A stretch of 64,000 nucleotides of DNA from Paraburkholderia tropica (GTDB lineage: Bacteria; Pseudomonadota; Gammaproteobacteria; Burkholderiales; Burkholderiaceae): positions 143,300 to 207,299 of the forward strand of contig NZ_CAJZAR010000090.1 in assembly GCF_914484835.1 (NCBI RefSeq), given 5' to 3'. A program made the translations under genes and the position numbers. How positions within the stretch are numbered: the stretch's first letter is position 1; each line of letters opens with the position of its first letter. The notes below the pieces were generated by a model that saw only the letters and a list, made by a program, of their open reading frames with translations, was not told the DNA's origin and did not search any database. This document shows, piece after piece, positions 51,629-58,945 of the stretch.

Positions 51629-52270
51629 TTAAAGCGGGGGATCGATGGGGCGGCGTGCATTCGCGGCCGGCGCGACGACGCCCATCGAAACAATATACTT
51701 GAGCGCGGCATCGACCGTCATGTCGAGTTCGATGACTTCGCTCTTCGGCACCATCAGGAAAAAGCCCGACGTGGGATTCGGCGTGGTCGGCACATACACG
51801 CTCACGTGATCTTCCTGAAGATGGTTGACCACGTCGCCGCCGGGGATGCCGGTCAGGAACGCGATCGTCCACGAGCCCTTGCGCGGATATTCGATCAGGA
51901 GTGCCTTGCGGAAGGCATTGCCGTTACTCGAAAGCAGTGTATCGGAAACCTGCTGGATGCTGCTGTACAGCGGCCCCACGATCGGAATGCGGCGCACCAG
52001 CGCGTTCCACCACTCCACCAGTTTCTGGCCGATGAAGTTGTGCGTGAGCACGCCCACGACGAAGATGAACGCCAGCGTGAGCACCGCGCCCAGACCCGGC
52101 AGGCGCATGTGGAACAGGCGCTCGGGCCGCCACGATTCGGGCAGCAGCAACAGCGTCTGATCCATCGTGCCGATGACGAGATTCAGCACCCACAGCGTGA
52201 TGGCCAGCGGCACCAGCACCAGAAGGCCGGTCAGGAACACCGATTTGAAGGTCGCTTTCTTGATCGTCAT
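51629..52270 (-). CDS. DUF502 family integral membrane protein
   Basis: 213 residues. Two hydrophobic segments (FLTGLLVLVPLAITLWVLNL and LGAVLTLAFIFVVGVLTHNF) precede a soluble domain: RRIPIVGPLYSSIQQVSDTL, and then FLTGIPGGDVVNHLQEDHVS with VYVPTTPNPTSGFFLMVPKS are the family blocks. Function unknown. It lies just upstream of aspS and downstream of the FmdB-type gene, an order common in Burkholderiales. ATG 52270 is used; a GTG two codons earlier is possible. Confidence 0.88.
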   Translation of the reverse strand: MTIKKATFKSVFLTGLLVLVPLAITLWVLNLVIGTMDQTLLLLPESWRPERLFHMRLPGLGAVLTLAFIFVVGVLTHNFIGQKLVEWWNALVRRIPIVGPLYSSIQQVSDTLLSSNGNAFRKALLIEYPRKGSWTIAFLTGIPGGDVVNHLQEDHVSVYVPTTPNPTSGFFLMVPKSEVIELDMTVDAALKYIVSMGVVAPAANARRPIDPPL

Positions 52271-52352
52271 GTACACGCCATCCAGGCCGCGCGCGGGCGC
52301 GGCGCTTGCGCGGCCCGGCTTCGCTCAGGAAGTCTGCCGGACCACAGGGTTG

Positions 52353-52727
52353 TCAGGTCGAGCCCGTCGCGCTGGGCGCCGCGGCGGCCGCGCCAGTCGA
52401 TGCGGGGGCGGCGGCCGGTGCAGCCGGACTTGCGCTCTCGGACTTGCCGCCTTCCGACGACGACGAAGCCGCGGCTTCGCCGCCCTTCGCGCCCGTGGCC
52501 GCAGCGCTCGTGCCACCGTTGTTGCCACCGTTGTTGCCACTATTGCCGCCACGGAAATCCGTGACGTACCAGCCCGAGCCTTTCAGCTGGAAGCCGGCCG
52601 CGGTGACCTGTTTGCGAAACGCGTCCGCGCCGCAGCTCGGGCACTGCGTCAGGGGCGCATCGCTGATCTTTTGCAGCGCGTCTTTGGCGAAGCCGCACGA
52701 TTCGCAGCGATAAGCGTAGATCGGCAT
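52353..52727 (-). CDS. FmdB-type zinc ribbon protein with low-complexity tail
   Basis: 124 residues. The first 60 form the FmdB/CxxC-CxxC zinc ribbon: MPIYAYRCESCGFAKDALQK and ITDAPLTQCPSCGADAFRKQ-like sequence (here ISDAPLTQCPSCG), then AAGFQLKGSGWYVTDFRG. The rest is Gly/Asn then Ala/Ser-rich and probably disordered. FmdB was first noted as a putative regulator of formamidase; general function unknown. AGGAAAGAG precedes the ATG. A perfect TATAAT (minus strand, 52788-52783) about 60 bases upstream is the likely -10 box for this operon (FmdB-DUF502-aspS). Confidence 0.9.
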   Translation of the reverse strand: MPIYAYRCESCGFAKDALQKISDAPLTQCPSCGADAFRKQVTAAGFQLKGSGWYVTDFRGGNSGNNGGNNGGTSAAATGAKGGEAAASSSSEGGKSESASPAAPAAAPASTGAAAAAPSATGST

Positions 52728-52782
52728 GATCTCTTTCCTGATGAAACGGATGAAATTCCGGTAAATGCTTGCAAAGCCTTGA

Positions 52783-52788
52783 ATTATA
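52783..52788 (-). promoter_or_regulatory. Probable -10 box (TATAAT) for the FmdB-DUF502-aspS operon
   Basis: A consensus TATAAT is 55 bases before the FmdB ATG. No consensus -35 lies at 16-18 bases, so the assignment is based on the -10 match and position only. Confidence 0.4.
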
Positions 52789-52925
52789 GCCGCAAACGCT
52801 CCCCTGGCCTGGTAATTGCCAGGACGGGTCGTTTGAGCGGGGCTACGCAGCAGTTTGGGGCGGATGGCGCACGATCAAGGGCGTGATCGGCGATATAAGC
52901 CGCGATACGCGCGCGGCGCGCGGTT

Positions 52926-53630
52926 TCAGGCGACGGCGGCGTCGTTGCGGCGCCACGTGAGCCAGCGCTCGCGGCCCGCGAATACCGGCAGCGATGCGCT
53001 CACGTCGTGCTCGTCGAGCAGCGTGAAAAATGGTGCGAGCAGCGCGTCGAGTTCGTCGCGCGCGATGCCGAACGGCGGCCCCTTGGGCGCGTCGTCGAAG
53101 AAGAAAAAGCCCGCCAGCAGCGCGCCCGGCGCGAGCAGTTCGGCCATGCGGCGCGCGTAGGCGCTGCGCTGCGCCTTGGGCAGCGCGCACAGGAAGGCGC
53201 GCTCGAAGATCCAGTCCGGCGCGAACGGCGGACGGTAGGCGTAAAAATCGGCTTCCTCGACGACATCGGCGTAATCGCCCAGCGCGTTGCGCGCATGCGC
53301 CACCGCCGAAGGCGCGAAGTCGATCGCGCGCACGGTGCGGCCGCGCTCGGCGAGCCAGCGCGCTTCCCATGCGTTGCCGCAGCCCGGAATCAGCACGCTC
53401 GCGTCGGCGTGTGCCGTGGCGAACGCCTCGAAGTCCGGCTGCACGCCCGCCTGATCCCACGGCGTGAAGCCGCGCTCGAAGCGCTCGTCCCAGAACGCGG
53501 GCGCGCCGGGGTCGCGCGTGGCGAAGTCGGGGGCCGTGCCGCCGGGTTGTGCCGCCTGCGCGGTTTGTTCCGCCTGCGCGGTTTGCTCCGTTTGCGCGGA
53601 CTGCTTTGGCTGGTCCGGTTCGCTCGTCAT
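52926..53630 (-). CDS. SAM-dependent methyltransferase of the TPMT family
   Basis: 234 residues. Thiopurine-methyltransferase-like proteins methylate thiols, selenium or tellurium compounds. SAM motif I is SVLIPGCGNAWEARWLAERG, then TVRAIDFAPSAVAHARN; APAFWDERFERGFTPWDQAG precedes it, a hallmark of TPMT-like proteins. N-terminal residues 7-34 are a Gln/Thr/Ala repeat (QTEQTAQ-like) absent from relatives. ATG 53630 has AAAGGAG eight bases upstream. It follows ubiB, with the start close to the ubiB stop, and may be cotranscribed with the ubiquinone genes. Confidence 0.88.
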   Translation of the reverse strand: MTSEPDQPKQSAQTEQTAQAEQTAQAAQPGGTAPDFATRDPGAPAFWDERFERGFTPWDQAGVQPDFEAFATAHADASVLIPGCGNAWEARWLAERGRTVRAIDFAPSAVAHARNALGDYADVVEEADFYAYRPPFAPDWIFERAFLCALPKAQRSAYARRMAELLAPGALLAGFFFFDDAPKGPPFGIARDELDALLAPFFTLLDEHDVSASLPVFAGRERWLTWRRNDAAVA

Positions 53631-53682
53631 CGTCTCGCTCCTTTCGTCTCGCTCCCTGCCTGCGCCCTGCTCACCAGCCGGC

Positions 53683-55260
53683 TTATCCGCCGTAGGCGTA
53701 CGCCAGCCACATGCGCGCGGCGAGCATGCCCACGCCCACCGCCACGCCGAACACCACGAGCCCCTGCAACAGGCGATTGGTGCGGCGCTGCTCGGCGAGA
53801 ATATGGCGCAGCGTGTCGTCGCTGCCGCCATGCGCGGGGTCCTGGCGATGCAGCAGCACCTGATGCACGAGGCGCGGCAATTGCGGCAGCGTCTTGCTCC
53901 ATTGCGGCGCCTCGATCTTGAGGCGCTCGAACCAGCCGCGCAGGCCGATCTGCTCGGTCATCCAGCGTTCGAGATACGGCTTCGCGGTCTTCCACAGATC
54001 GAGTTCCGGGTCGAGCGAGCGGCCGAGCCCTTCCACGTTCAGCATGGTCTTCTGCAGCAGTACGAGCTGCGGCTGGATTTCCACGTTGAAGCGGCGCGAG
54101 GTCTGGAACAGGCGCAGCAGCACCTGACCGAGCGAAATGTCCTTGAGCGCGCGGTCGAAATACGGTTCGCACACGGCGCGGATCGCGCTCTCCAGTTCCT
54201 CGACGCGCGTCGTCGGCGGCACCCAGCCCGACTCGATATGCAGCGTCGCCACGCGGTGATAGTCGCGCTTGAAAAACGCGAGGAAGTTCTGCGCGAGGTA
54301 ATTCTTGTCGAAGTCCGACAGCGCGCCGACGATGCCGAAATCGAGCGCGATATAGCGCCCGAAATGCGCCGGATCGAGGCTCACCTGAATGTTGCCCGGG
54401 TGCATGTCGGCGTGGAAGAAGCCGTCGCGGAACACCTGCGTGAAGAAGATCTCCACGCCTTCGCGCGCGAGCTTCGGAATGTCCACGCCCGCCGCGCGCA
54501 GCTTGTCGACCTGGCTGATCGGCACGCCGACCATGCGCTCCATCACCAGCACGTTGGGCGTGCTGAATTCCCAGTACATCTCGGGCACGAGCAGCAGGTC
54601 GAGGCCCGCGAAATTGCGGCGCAACTGGCTGCCGTTGGCGGCCTCGCGCATCAGATCGAGTTCGTCGTGCAGATACTTGTCGAATTCGGCGACGACTTCG
54701 CGCGGCTTCAGGCGCTTGCCGTCGGCCCACAGCCGCTCGGCCCACACGGCGATGTCGCGCAGCAGCAGCAGGTCCGAATCGATCACGGGCCGCATGTTCG
54801 GGCGCAGCACCTTCACCGCCACCGCCTTGCCCGCGTGCTGCCCCGACCTCACCTTCGCGAAGTGCACCTGCGCAATCGAGGCGCTCGCCACCGGCACGCG
54901 CTCGAAGTCGTCGAACAGTTCGTCGACGGGCGCGCCCAGCGATTTTTCGATGATGTCGATCGCCACCTTCGAGTCGAACGGCGGCACCTGGTCCTGCAGC
55001 TTGGCGAGTTCGTTGGCGATGTCGAGCGGCAGCAGATCGCGGCGCGTCGAGAGCACCTGGCCGAACTTCACGAAGATCGGCCCGAGGCTTTCGAGTGCGA
55101 GACGCAGCCGCACGCCGGGCGGTTGATCGAACTTGCGTCCGATCGTGGTGATGCGCAGCAACAGCCTGACGCGCCGGTCATTGATCCGGCTCAACATCAT
55201 TTCGTCGAGACCGAAGCGGATGACCGTAAAGAAAATCTTCAGGAAACGCAGAAAACGCAT
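53683..55260 (-). CDS. ubiB: Ubiquinone biosynthesis regulatory protein kinase UbiB
   Basis: 525 residues. UbiB is an ABC1/ADCK atypical kinase-like ATPase needed for ubiquinone synthesis. The KxGQ motif is FVKFGQVLSTRRDLLP, the Ala-rich loop equivalent is VPVASASIAQVHFAKV, the catalytic Lys is in AVKVLRPNM, and FFHADMHPGNIQVSLD, with DFGIVG downstream, forms the active site. Two C-terminal hydrophobic segments anchor it (RLLQGLVVFGVAVGVGMLAA). It directly follows ubiJ (3-base gap), so both are coupled. Confidence 0.95.
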   Translation of the reverse strand: MRFLRFLKIFFTVIRFGLDEMMLSRINDRRVRLLLRITTIGRKFDQPPGVRLRLALESLGPIFVKFGQVLSTRRDLLPLDIANELAKLQDQVPPFDSKVAIDIIEKSLGAPVDELFDDFERVPVASASIAQVHFAKVRSGQHAGKAVAVKVLRPNMRPVIDSDLLLLRDIAVWAERLWADGKRLKPREVVAEFDKYLHDELDLMREAANGSQLRRNFAGLDLLLVPEMYWEFSTPNVLVMERMVGVPISQVDKLRAAGVDIPKLAREGVEIFFTQVFRDGFFHADMHPGNIQVSLDPAHFGRYIALDFGIVGALSDFDKNYLAQNFLAFFKRDYHRVATLHIESGWVPPTTRVEELESAIRAVCEPYFDRALKDISLGQVLLRLFQTSRRFNVEIQPQLVLLQKTMLNVEGLGRSLDPELDLWKTAKPYLERWMTEQIGLRGWFERLKIEAPQWSKTLPQLPRLVHQVLLHRQDPAHGGSDDTLRHILAEQRRTNRLLQGLVVFGVAVGVGMLAARMWLAYAYGG

Positions 55261-55263
55261 GTC

Positions 55264-55935
55264 TTAGTTGCCTTGTAGCGGGCCGGTTGTCTGGCTCGGC
55301 GCGCGCGGCGCCGCGCTCGAAGGCGTCGATCCCGCGCTGCGCGCTTGTGATTTTTGTTCAAGGCGCTCAATGCGCTTTTCCACACGCGCGAGAGCATCGC
55401 GCGCGCGTGACAGCTCCGTGTTGAAGCCGTCCAGCTCGGCGCGCCGCACGAGTTGCGGATTTTCGTCGAGCAGATATTCGGTGACGGAGCCGAGCACATT
55501 GCGCCCGGTGCGAAGCGTCTGCTGATGCACGGTGCGCGCGAAGGCGGCGACGCGGAACGCGCTGGCGTCGCCGATCAGCTTCGCGAGATCTTCCTCGGGT
55601 TCCCAACGCAGATGTTCGGCGAGCTTGCCGATGATCTGCGCGAATTCGGCGTCGCCCTCGATCTTCACGTGCTTCATGACGGCCGACTGGCCGCCCTGCA
55701 CGTACGAGGAGAGCGCGCCTGCGGGCACGGAAAGCGCGACGTCGGCGTGTTGCGCCTCGTGCTCCTCGACGGCGGCGATATAGCCGTCGGGCTGCACCAG
55801 CAGCGTGAGCACGACAGGCGGACACGACAGACGGGCCGTCTTGCCGGCGTAGGGAGCGAGGCGGTCGCGGGCCCACGATTCGCGGGCGAGCAGGTGATTG
55901 ACAGCGGCGGCGAAGGGCTTGGCGGCGAGAGTCAT
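55264..55935 (-). CDS. ubiJ: Ubiquinone biosynthesis accessory factor UbiJ (SCP2 domain)
   Basis: 223 residues. UbiJ is a lipid-binding assembly factor of the soluble ubiquinone-synthesis complex. The SCP2-like domain fills the first 110 residues (LTLLVQPDGYIAAVEEHEAQ, VSVPAGAL-like LSVPAGALSSYV, VKIEGDAEFAQIIGKLAEHL with RWEPEEDLAKLIGD), followed by a helical coiled-coil (ELSRARDALARVEKRIERLE) and a Ser/Pro/Ala-rich tail. It is first in the ubiJ-ubiB-TPMT unit, and ubiE lies upstream across a terminator. Confidence 0.92.
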   Translation of the reverse strand: MTLAAKPFAAAVNHLLARESWARDRLAPYAGKTARLSCPPVVLTLLVQPDGYIAAVEEHEAQHADVALSVPAGALSSYVQGGQSAVMKHVKIEGDAEFAQIIGKLAEHLRWEPEEDLAKLIGDASAFRVAAFARTVHQQTLRTGRNVLGSVTEYLLDENPQLVRRAELDGFNTELSRARDALARVEKRIERLEQKSQARSAGSTPSSAAPRAPSQTTGPLQGN

Positions 55936-55945
55936 CGGCTTGAAA

Positions 55946-55982
55946 TAAAAAAACCCGCGCGGGCATCGAGCTCGCGCGGGTT
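55946..55982 (-). terminator. Rho-independent terminator after the Tim44-like gene
   Basis: Arms AACCCGCGCG / CGCGCGGGTT (55952-55961 and 55973-55982) are followed on the minus strand by seven T. It ends the ubiE-Tim44 unit and precedes ubiJ by about 10 bases, so ubiJ may be transcribed by readthrough or from a promoter within 55983-56093. Confidence 0.85.
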
Positions 55983-56093
55983 CCTATTGTAGCGTTCGCG
56001 CCGCCGGATCGCCCCGCGCGGCGGCTGGTCCGCCAGCCAGATTCGCCTGCGCGCGCGCAGCGTCAACCGCGCGCGACGCTTGCTCAGCGCGGT

Positions 56094-57095
56094 TCAGTGC
56101 GATTCGACCTGCTGGATACCGGCCAGCAGCCAGCCCTCGCCCGAGCTGCGCGACTTCGAGAGATTCCAGATCTCGGTGAACGGCCCGGCGGCCGCGCCCA
56201 CCTCTTCGCGGATCAAGCCGGAGAAGCGCACGCTCGCGAGGTACTCGTTGCCGCGCTCTTCCACGGCGAGCAGGTCGGCGTTGAGCTGCACGACGTCGGT
56301 CTGGTTCGCCTGCGCGCCGCGGCCCGCGAGATCGACGCGAATCTCGGCGAACATCTCGGGCGTGGTGAACTCGCGGATATCGTCGATATTGCCCGCGTCC
56401 CAGGCGGCCTGCAGGCGCACGAAGTAGACCTTGGCGTTACGCAGGAACGCTTCGCTGTCGAAGTCCGCCGGAATCGCGGGCGGCGTGTGGATCTGCGGCG
56501 TGCTGAGCGGGTTGCCTTCCGGCGCGAGGTACTGGCCCGTGGGCGGCGCCGTGTAGCGCGGCTCCGGCGGGTTGTAGCCGCCCATCTGGTTCAGGCTCGC
56601 CCCGCCCGTCTGATACGCAGGCTGCGCAGCACGGCGGCGGTTCATGAACTTGCGGATCAGCCAGATGGCGACGAAGGCGATCAGCGCGATCACGATCATG
56701 TTGGCCATGGCGCCCGCGAACGCTTCGCCGAGGCCGAAGTGCGACAGCAGCGCCGCGATACCGAGACCGGCCGCGAGACCGGCGATGGGACCGAGCCAGC
56801 GGTTGCGCGCCGGTGCGGCGGCGGGCGTGGGCGCAGGCGTGCCGGGCGCGCGCTGCGCGCCGGCCTGCTGGGCGGGATTCGTGGGGCTGGGTTGCGCCGG
56901 CGGCGGCGTGGTGCTGCGCTGCGACGCCACCGAGGACTGCTTGCCGAAGCTGCGGCCGCCGCCCATGCGACGGGCTTCGGCGTCGAACGACGCGAAGCTG
57001 CCCGCCACCAGCGCGCCGATCACGGCGAAGGTGCCAATCCGCCTCGCCCAAGACATTGAAAGCTTACTGGAAGCATTATTACAGGTCTCAGGCAT
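56094..57095 (-). CDS. Tim44-like domain protein
   Basis: 333 residues. An N-terminal signal or anchor (RIGTFAVIGALVAGSFASFD) leads to a Pro/Ala-rich region, then a hydrophobic segment (MIVIALIAFVAIWLIRKFMN) with flanking GLAAGLGIAALLSHFGLG, and a C-terminal Tim44/MRPL45 domain (FDSEAFLRNAKVYFVRLQAA, IREFTTPEMFAEIRVDLAGR). The bacterial family is membrane-associated and of unknown function. ATG 57095 has AAAGGA nine bases upstream; Met at 57056 (MSWARRIG) is an alternative. It is 36 bases after ubiE. Confidence 0.86.
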   Translation of the reverse strand: MPETCNNASSKLSMSWARRIGTFAVIGALVAGSFASFDAEARRMGGGRSFGKQSSVASQRSTTPPPAQPSPTNPAQQAGAQRAPGTPAPTPAAAPARNRWLGPIAGLAAGLGIAALLSHFGLGEAFAGAMANMIVIALIAFVAIWLIRKFMNRRRAAQPAYQTGGASLNQMGGYNPPEPRYTAPPTGQYLAPEGNPLSTPQIHTPPAIPADFDSEAFLRNAKVYFVRLQAAWDAGNIDDIREFTTPEMFAEIRVDLAGRGAQANQTDVVQLNADLLAVEERGNEYLASVRFSGLIREEVGAAAGPFTEIWNLSKSRSSGEGWLLAGIQQVESH

Positions 57096-57131
57096 GGCGG
57101 TATTTCCTTTAAAGACAGATAGTTAGGAACA

Positions 57132-57863
57132 CTAGTACTTTGTTCCGACGTGTAAGGCTACCACGCCAGCTGACAAATTGTAATATTTGACGGCATCGAG
57201 GCCGATTTGTTCCATCATCGTCTTCAGCGTTTCCTGGTCCGGATGCATACGGATCGACTCCGCCAGGTACTGGTAACTGTCCGCGTCCTGGGCGAAACGC
57301 TTGCCCAACCACGGCAGCACCTTGAAAGAATAGACGTCGTACGCCTTCTTGAGCGGCTCCCAGACCTTCGAAAATTCGAGCACCATCACACGGCCGCCCG
57401 GCTTGATCACGCGGCGCATTTCCGCGAGCGCGGCGTCCTTGTGCGTCATGTTGCGCAGCCCGAACGCCACGGTCACCAGGTCGAAGTAATTGTCGGGAAA
57501 GGGGATTTTCTCGGCGTCGCAGAGCAGCGCGGGCGTGATCACGCCTTTATCGATCAGGCGGTCGCGGCCCACGCGCAGCATCGACTCGTTGATGTCGGTG
57601 TGCCAGACCTCGCCCGTCGGGCCCGCCTTCTTCGCGAACGCCATCGACAGGTCGCCCGTGCCGCCCGCGATGTCGAGCACCTTCGCGCCCGGACGGATAT
57701 TGGCCTGCGCGATCGTGAACGCCTTCCACGCGCGGTGCAGCCCGCCCGACATCAGGTCGTTCATCAGGTCGTAGTTCGAGGCGACCGAGTGGAACACACC
57801 GGCCACCTTCTTCGCCTTGTCCTGTTCGTCGACTGTCTGATAGCCGAAGTGGGTTTTGCTCAT
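57132..57863 (-). CDS. ubiE: Demethylmenaquinone/2-polyprenyl-6-methoxy-benzoquinol methyltransferase
   Basis: 243 residues. UbiE performs the C-methylation in ubiquinone (and menaquinone) synthesis. SAM motif I VLDIAGGTGDLSMAFAKKAG, motif ALLCDAEKIPFPDNYFDLVT and FGLRNMTHKDAALAEMRRVI match the family closely, and the C-terminus ends NLSAGVVALHVGTKY. ATG 57863 (MSKTHFGYQTVDE) is preceded by AAAGGACG. It is upstream of the Tim44-like gene. Confidence 0.96.
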   Translation of the reverse strand: MSKTHFGYQTVDEQDKAKKVAGVFHSVASNYDLMNDLMSGGLHRAWKAFTIAQANIRPGAKVLDIAGGTGDLSMAFAKKAGPTGEVWHTDINESMLRVGRDRLIDKGVITPALLCDAEKIPFPDNYFDLVTVAFGLRNMTHKDAALAEMRRVIKPGGRVMVLEFSKVWEPLKKAYDVYSFKVLPWLGKRFAQDADSYQYLAESIRMHPDQETLKTMMEQIGLDAVKYYNLSAGVVALHVGTKY

Positions 57864-57961
57864 CGCGCTCGTCCTTTCGCGGTCTTGTCCGGCTCGCAGC
57901 CGGACTTTTTGAATGAAATTCGCCGCGTCGTGGCGCGGCGGCAGGATCGTAACAGGAAGCG

Positions 57962-58375
57962 TCAGTGGCAGTGGCCGTGCGCGGCAGCGGGCGGCGCCAT
58001 CGGCGCGTCGCGTTCGACGCCCGCGGCCTTGAGCTTCGCGAAATAGTCGGCCCAGAGCGTGTCCTGCTGCGTGGCCAGTTCGTAGAGCTGGTCCCACGAA
58101 TAGATGCCGGTGTTGTGCCCGTCGGAGAAGGTCGGCTGCAGCGCGTAGTTGCCCACGCCTTCGAGCGCCGTGATGGTCACTTCGCGCTTGCCGGTCTGCA
58201 GCGTTTCCTGACCGGGCCCATGGCCGCGCACTTCCGCCGAGGGCGAATAGACGCGCATCAACTCGAACGGGATGCGATAGCTCTGGCCGTTCGCGTACTG
58301 CAGTTCGAGCACGCGCGACAGCGCATGCACCACGACGCCGGTCGGCACCGGCGTATCGGATTTGAGTCCGCTCAT
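57962..58375 (-). CDS. DUF971 protein (gamma-butyrobetaine-hydroxylase-like N-terminal domain)
   Basis: 137 residues. VLELQYANGQSYRIPFELMR and YSPSAEVRGHGPGQETLQTG are the DUF971 core; YALQPTFSDGHNTGIYSWDQ is the signature that also occurs in the N-terminal domain of gamma-butyrobetaine dioxygenases. In bacteria it stands alone near Mrp/ApbC or ubiE genes and its role is unclear; Fe-S or iron handling has been proposed. The C-terminus ends HGHCH, a possible metal ligand set. AGGAAAC precedes the ATG. Confidence 0.88.
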   Translation of the reverse strand: MSGLKSDTPVPTGVVVHALSRVLELQYANGQSYRIPFELMRVYSPSAEVRGHGPGQETLQTGKREVTITALEGVGNYALQPTFSDGHNTGIYSWDQLYELATQQDTLWADYFAKLKAAGVERDAPMAPPAAAHGHCH

Positions 58376-58472
58376 GTTGTTTCCTGTTCGCCTGTCAAAC
58401 CCAAGCCGCCAATCCTGGCACCTGCGCTCTCGCCGGCGCTCTCACCCGCGTTGACACCCACGCCGGCGCAGC

Positions 58473-58904
58473 TCACGCGAGCGCCTGCTCCATTTCCTGC
58501 CGCACGGCCTCGCGCAGCAGCGTGGCCTGGGCGCGGCGCTGACCGAGCATCGCCTCCGACACCGTGCGCTGACGCGGCGACCACACCGACATCGGGAAAT
58601 GCGCGTCGTTGCTGAAGCGCGGGATCACGTGCCAGTGCACATGCGGCACCTGGTTGCCGAGGCTCGCCAGGTTCACCTTCGACGGCTGCATGACACGGCG
58701 CTGCGCCCGCTCGACGGCGTACACGGCGCGCATCAGATGTTCCCGGTCGGCGTTCTCGAGATCCGAGAACTCGGCGACGTGCGTATTCCAGATCACCCGG
58801 CAAAAGCCCGGATAGTCGATTTCGGCGGTCGCGAGAACGACGCGCAGACGCTCGTCTTCCCACAGCACCTCGCCGCCTTCCTCACTGCAGAATACGCATG
58901 CCAT
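58473..58904 (-). CDS. HIT family nucleotide-binding protein
   Basis: 143 residues. The histidine triad is PHVHWHVIPRF; the nucleophile is the middle His. The N-terminal CVFCSEEGGEVLW (CxxC plus the first strand) fits the bacterial HIT hydrolases that split AMP- or GMP-linked compounds. Substrate unknown. GAGGACG stands before the ATG. It is 41 bases after the large FAD oxidoreductase and likely cotranscribed with it and with the DUF971 gene. Confidence 0.9.
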   Translation of the reverse strand: MACVFCSEEGGEVLWEDERLRVVLATAEIDYPGFCRVIWNTHVAEFSDLENADREHLMRAVYAVERAQRRVMQPSKVNLASLGNQVPHVHWHVIPRFSNDAHFPMSVWSPRQRTVSEAMLGQRRAQATLLREAVRQEMEQALA

Positions 58905-58945
58905 CGTCGTCCTCGAACCGTATTACGGAAAAATTAGCCGTGCCA

